Of a stretch of 41,029 nt of DNA, positions 39,851 through 41,029 are shown piece by piece. Source of the DNA: Vampirovibrio sp. (GTDB lineage Bacteria; Cyanobacteriota; Vampirovibrionia; Vampirovibrionales; Vampirovibrionaceae); the NCBI GenBank assembly GCA_021323475.1, contig JAJQJM010000008.1, forward strand, positions 1 through 41,029, read 5' to 3'. The translations under genes and the position numbers were made by a program. The notes under the pieces were generated by a model, which was not told the DNA's origin, made no database searches, and saw nothing but the letters and a program-made list of their open reading frames with translations. Each line of letters starts with the position of its first letter. The stretch's first letter is position 1.

Positions 39851-40384
39851 CGCTGTTCCCCTGTATCAACGGTCAAGAAAAGAAGATGTTAGATGTATTA
39901 TCTATAAAATAGACGACACAGCAAATCCTTAATTTTAAATTGGCTGGTAATGGAATTAATTAACCTCAAAAATTATTAACAATTAAATAAAAAACGGGAA
40001 TGACTCCTTTGCATGCTTCCGGCATATTATAGACTTTTTTCAGGGTTTTCTATGTCCGTTATTCTCTCGCACAGGGGAATCCAGGTGTACGCGCTTTAAA
40101 AAGAGAAATGACTATTTCCATCTTCATGTGGGCCTATTTCCTGAACTCTCGTCTGAGTGGGAATGACGGTTGCTGAGTATGGAAATTGATAAAGTATTGA
40201 TCGAGATGATTTGCGGATGCGGTTTGAGGATTTGTGAACTCTTGCGAAAGTTTACGGGCCGTAACACTAGCGCGACGGATGAATGGACGCCTATAGTCAC
40301 CTGTGCCATAATGATGCCTGCGTTTACGCGATAGAGAGTTTGTTCACTGAGAACACTGAGGCATCAATATTTGAGGCATTGACT
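39851..40384. other. 530-base AT-rich intergenic stretch
   Basis: No ORF with a ribosome site before 40385. It is AT-rich at 39890-39990. GTGGGAATGACGG near 40158 echoes the repeat at 20814-20837. No terminator or riboswitch seen. Confidence 0.4.
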
Positions 40385-40996
40385 ATGAAGACCGGGATGA
40401 AAGTGAAAACCGCAATCGCCACCATGGTTTTGCTGGCTGGTAGCACAGTGTGGGTTCAACCCTGCCTGGCCGATGGAGGGTATTACGATCGGGTGTACGG
40501 AACGAGCGGTCAAACCTATACCCCGCGCCTGACTCCTACGATTCGCCCGATATCTCAGGGAGACTATTATCAACAACCCGCGTATAACAACTATCAGGCT
40601 TCTTATGATGATCAACCGACGTTGTACGGGTATGACCGTCGGGATGCGCCAGAAAGGCGCACTATTGTCGATAAAATCGAGGACGGCGTCCGGGATTTAT
40701 GGCATAGCCCTACTATCCGCAAAGGTGTGGTGGGTGCGGGAGCCGGGGTAGGCATGGCTGCATTGACGGAGCGCAACCTGTTGAAGGGCGGTCTGATTGG
40801 GGCCGGAGTCGGCGTTGGCGCCAGCGCCATGGATGACAGCTACTACTTCAAACGTCATCCCCTGGTACGACGCACCGGCAAGGGAGCCTTGATTGGACTG
40901 GGAGCCGCCGCGGCTACCAGTGCTGCCGCATTACTGCCTGCCGCTGCCGTTGGCGCAGGTATTGGCGCAGGCATCCATTATATTAAAACCCATTAG
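40385..40996 (+). CDS. Secreted glycine-zipper protein
   Basis: A 203-residue exported protein (signal MKVKTAIATMVLLAGSTVWVQPCLA part). The mature N-terminus is Tyr/Gln/Pro/Asp-rich and disordered. From about residue 115 come three hydrophobic Gly/Ala blocks (GVVGAGAGVGMAAL, GGLIGAGVGVGASAM, GALIGLGAAAATSAAALL with AVGAGIGAGIHYI) that look like glycine zippers which insert into or pack across membranes. Start ATG 40385 has GAGG nine bases ahead; the frame is open further upstream to 40283 without support. Role unknown: an outer-membrane or oligomeric pore-like protein is possible. Confidence 0.75.
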   Translation: MKTGMKVKTAIATMVLLAGSTVWVQPCLADGGYYDRVYGTSGQTYTPRLTPTIRPISQGDYYQQPAYNNYQASYDDQPTLYGYDRRDAPERRTIVDKIEDGVRDLWHSPTIRKGVVGAGAGVGMAALTERNLLKGGLIGAGVGVGASAMDDSYYFKRHPLVRRTGKGALIGLGAAAATSAAALLPAAAVGAGIGAGIHYIKTH

Positions 40997-41029
40997 CGGA
41001 AATCGGCTGACGAAGGTCTATTTTATACA

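Overview
The window is 41 kb of about 50-53% GC bacterial chromosome. It carries no rRNA, tRNA, CRISPR array, transposase or phage gene. Gene content points to a free-living Gram-negative-type heterotroph: Sec and Tat exported proteins, a MAF/DUF115-type motility-associated glycosyltransferase, an Rcp1-like single-domain response regulator and matrixin/TPR proteases. I think a non-photosynthetic relative of the Cyanobacteria (Vampirovibrionia/Melainabacteria type) is plausible. That is inference from gene flavour, not a phylogenetic result.

Region 1 (1-4 kb) is a thiamine module: the end of thiO, then thiS, thiG and a thiD-thiE fusion, all overlapping or abutting on the plus strand. A ThiF/MoeB-rhodanese protein faces them on the minus strand. 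Together they cover ThiS activation, thiazole synthesis, pyrimidine phosphorylation and thiamine-phosphate coupling. A GT-C type membrane glycosyltransferase follows.

Region 2 (5.7-10.8 kb, minus strand) is a tight five-gene aromatic operon: DAHP synthase, an EPSP synthase-shikimate kinase fusion, chorismate synthase, chorismate mutase and an ACT-less prephenate dehydratase. Ahead of it lies a transcription attenuator. A 23-residue leader peptide with eight Phe/Tyr codons out of nine overlaps mutually exclusive RNA pairings that end in an 11-12 bp terminator. This is the best-supported discovery in the window.

Region 3 (11-28.5 kb) is mixed housekeeping and stress: a MAF-type glycosyltransferase, ThpR, a zinc-ribbon protein, a VOC protein, a hemerythrin-cupin fusion, a PNPOx-like stress protein, a matrixin, an MFS exporter, endonuclease III, Hsp20, a tandem universal stress protein, a trypsin-like protease, a Thr-rich secreted protein, a Tat-exported amine oxidase, a response regulator, an FMN reductase and a phosphoribosyltransferase.

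Region 4 (28.5-35.3 kb, plus strand) is a run of six exported proteins. They are a beta-repeat protein; a highly regular protein built from 15-16 residue DIDITKNDNDVTVKK-like repeats; an SH3-like protein that shares a C-terminal or N-terminal module with the repeat protein; a BamE-like small protein; a TPR protein; and a TPR-matrixin protease. The last five look like one transcription unit ending in a terminator. I read it as a candidate extracellular fibre or surface-matrix system with its own protease. No function is proven.

Region 5 (35.4-41 kb) has a PlsC-type acyltransferase, a DUF2339-like membrane protein with a downstream GntR-type regulator and a candidate upstream operator, a dienelactone hydrolase and a glycine-zipper secreted protein.
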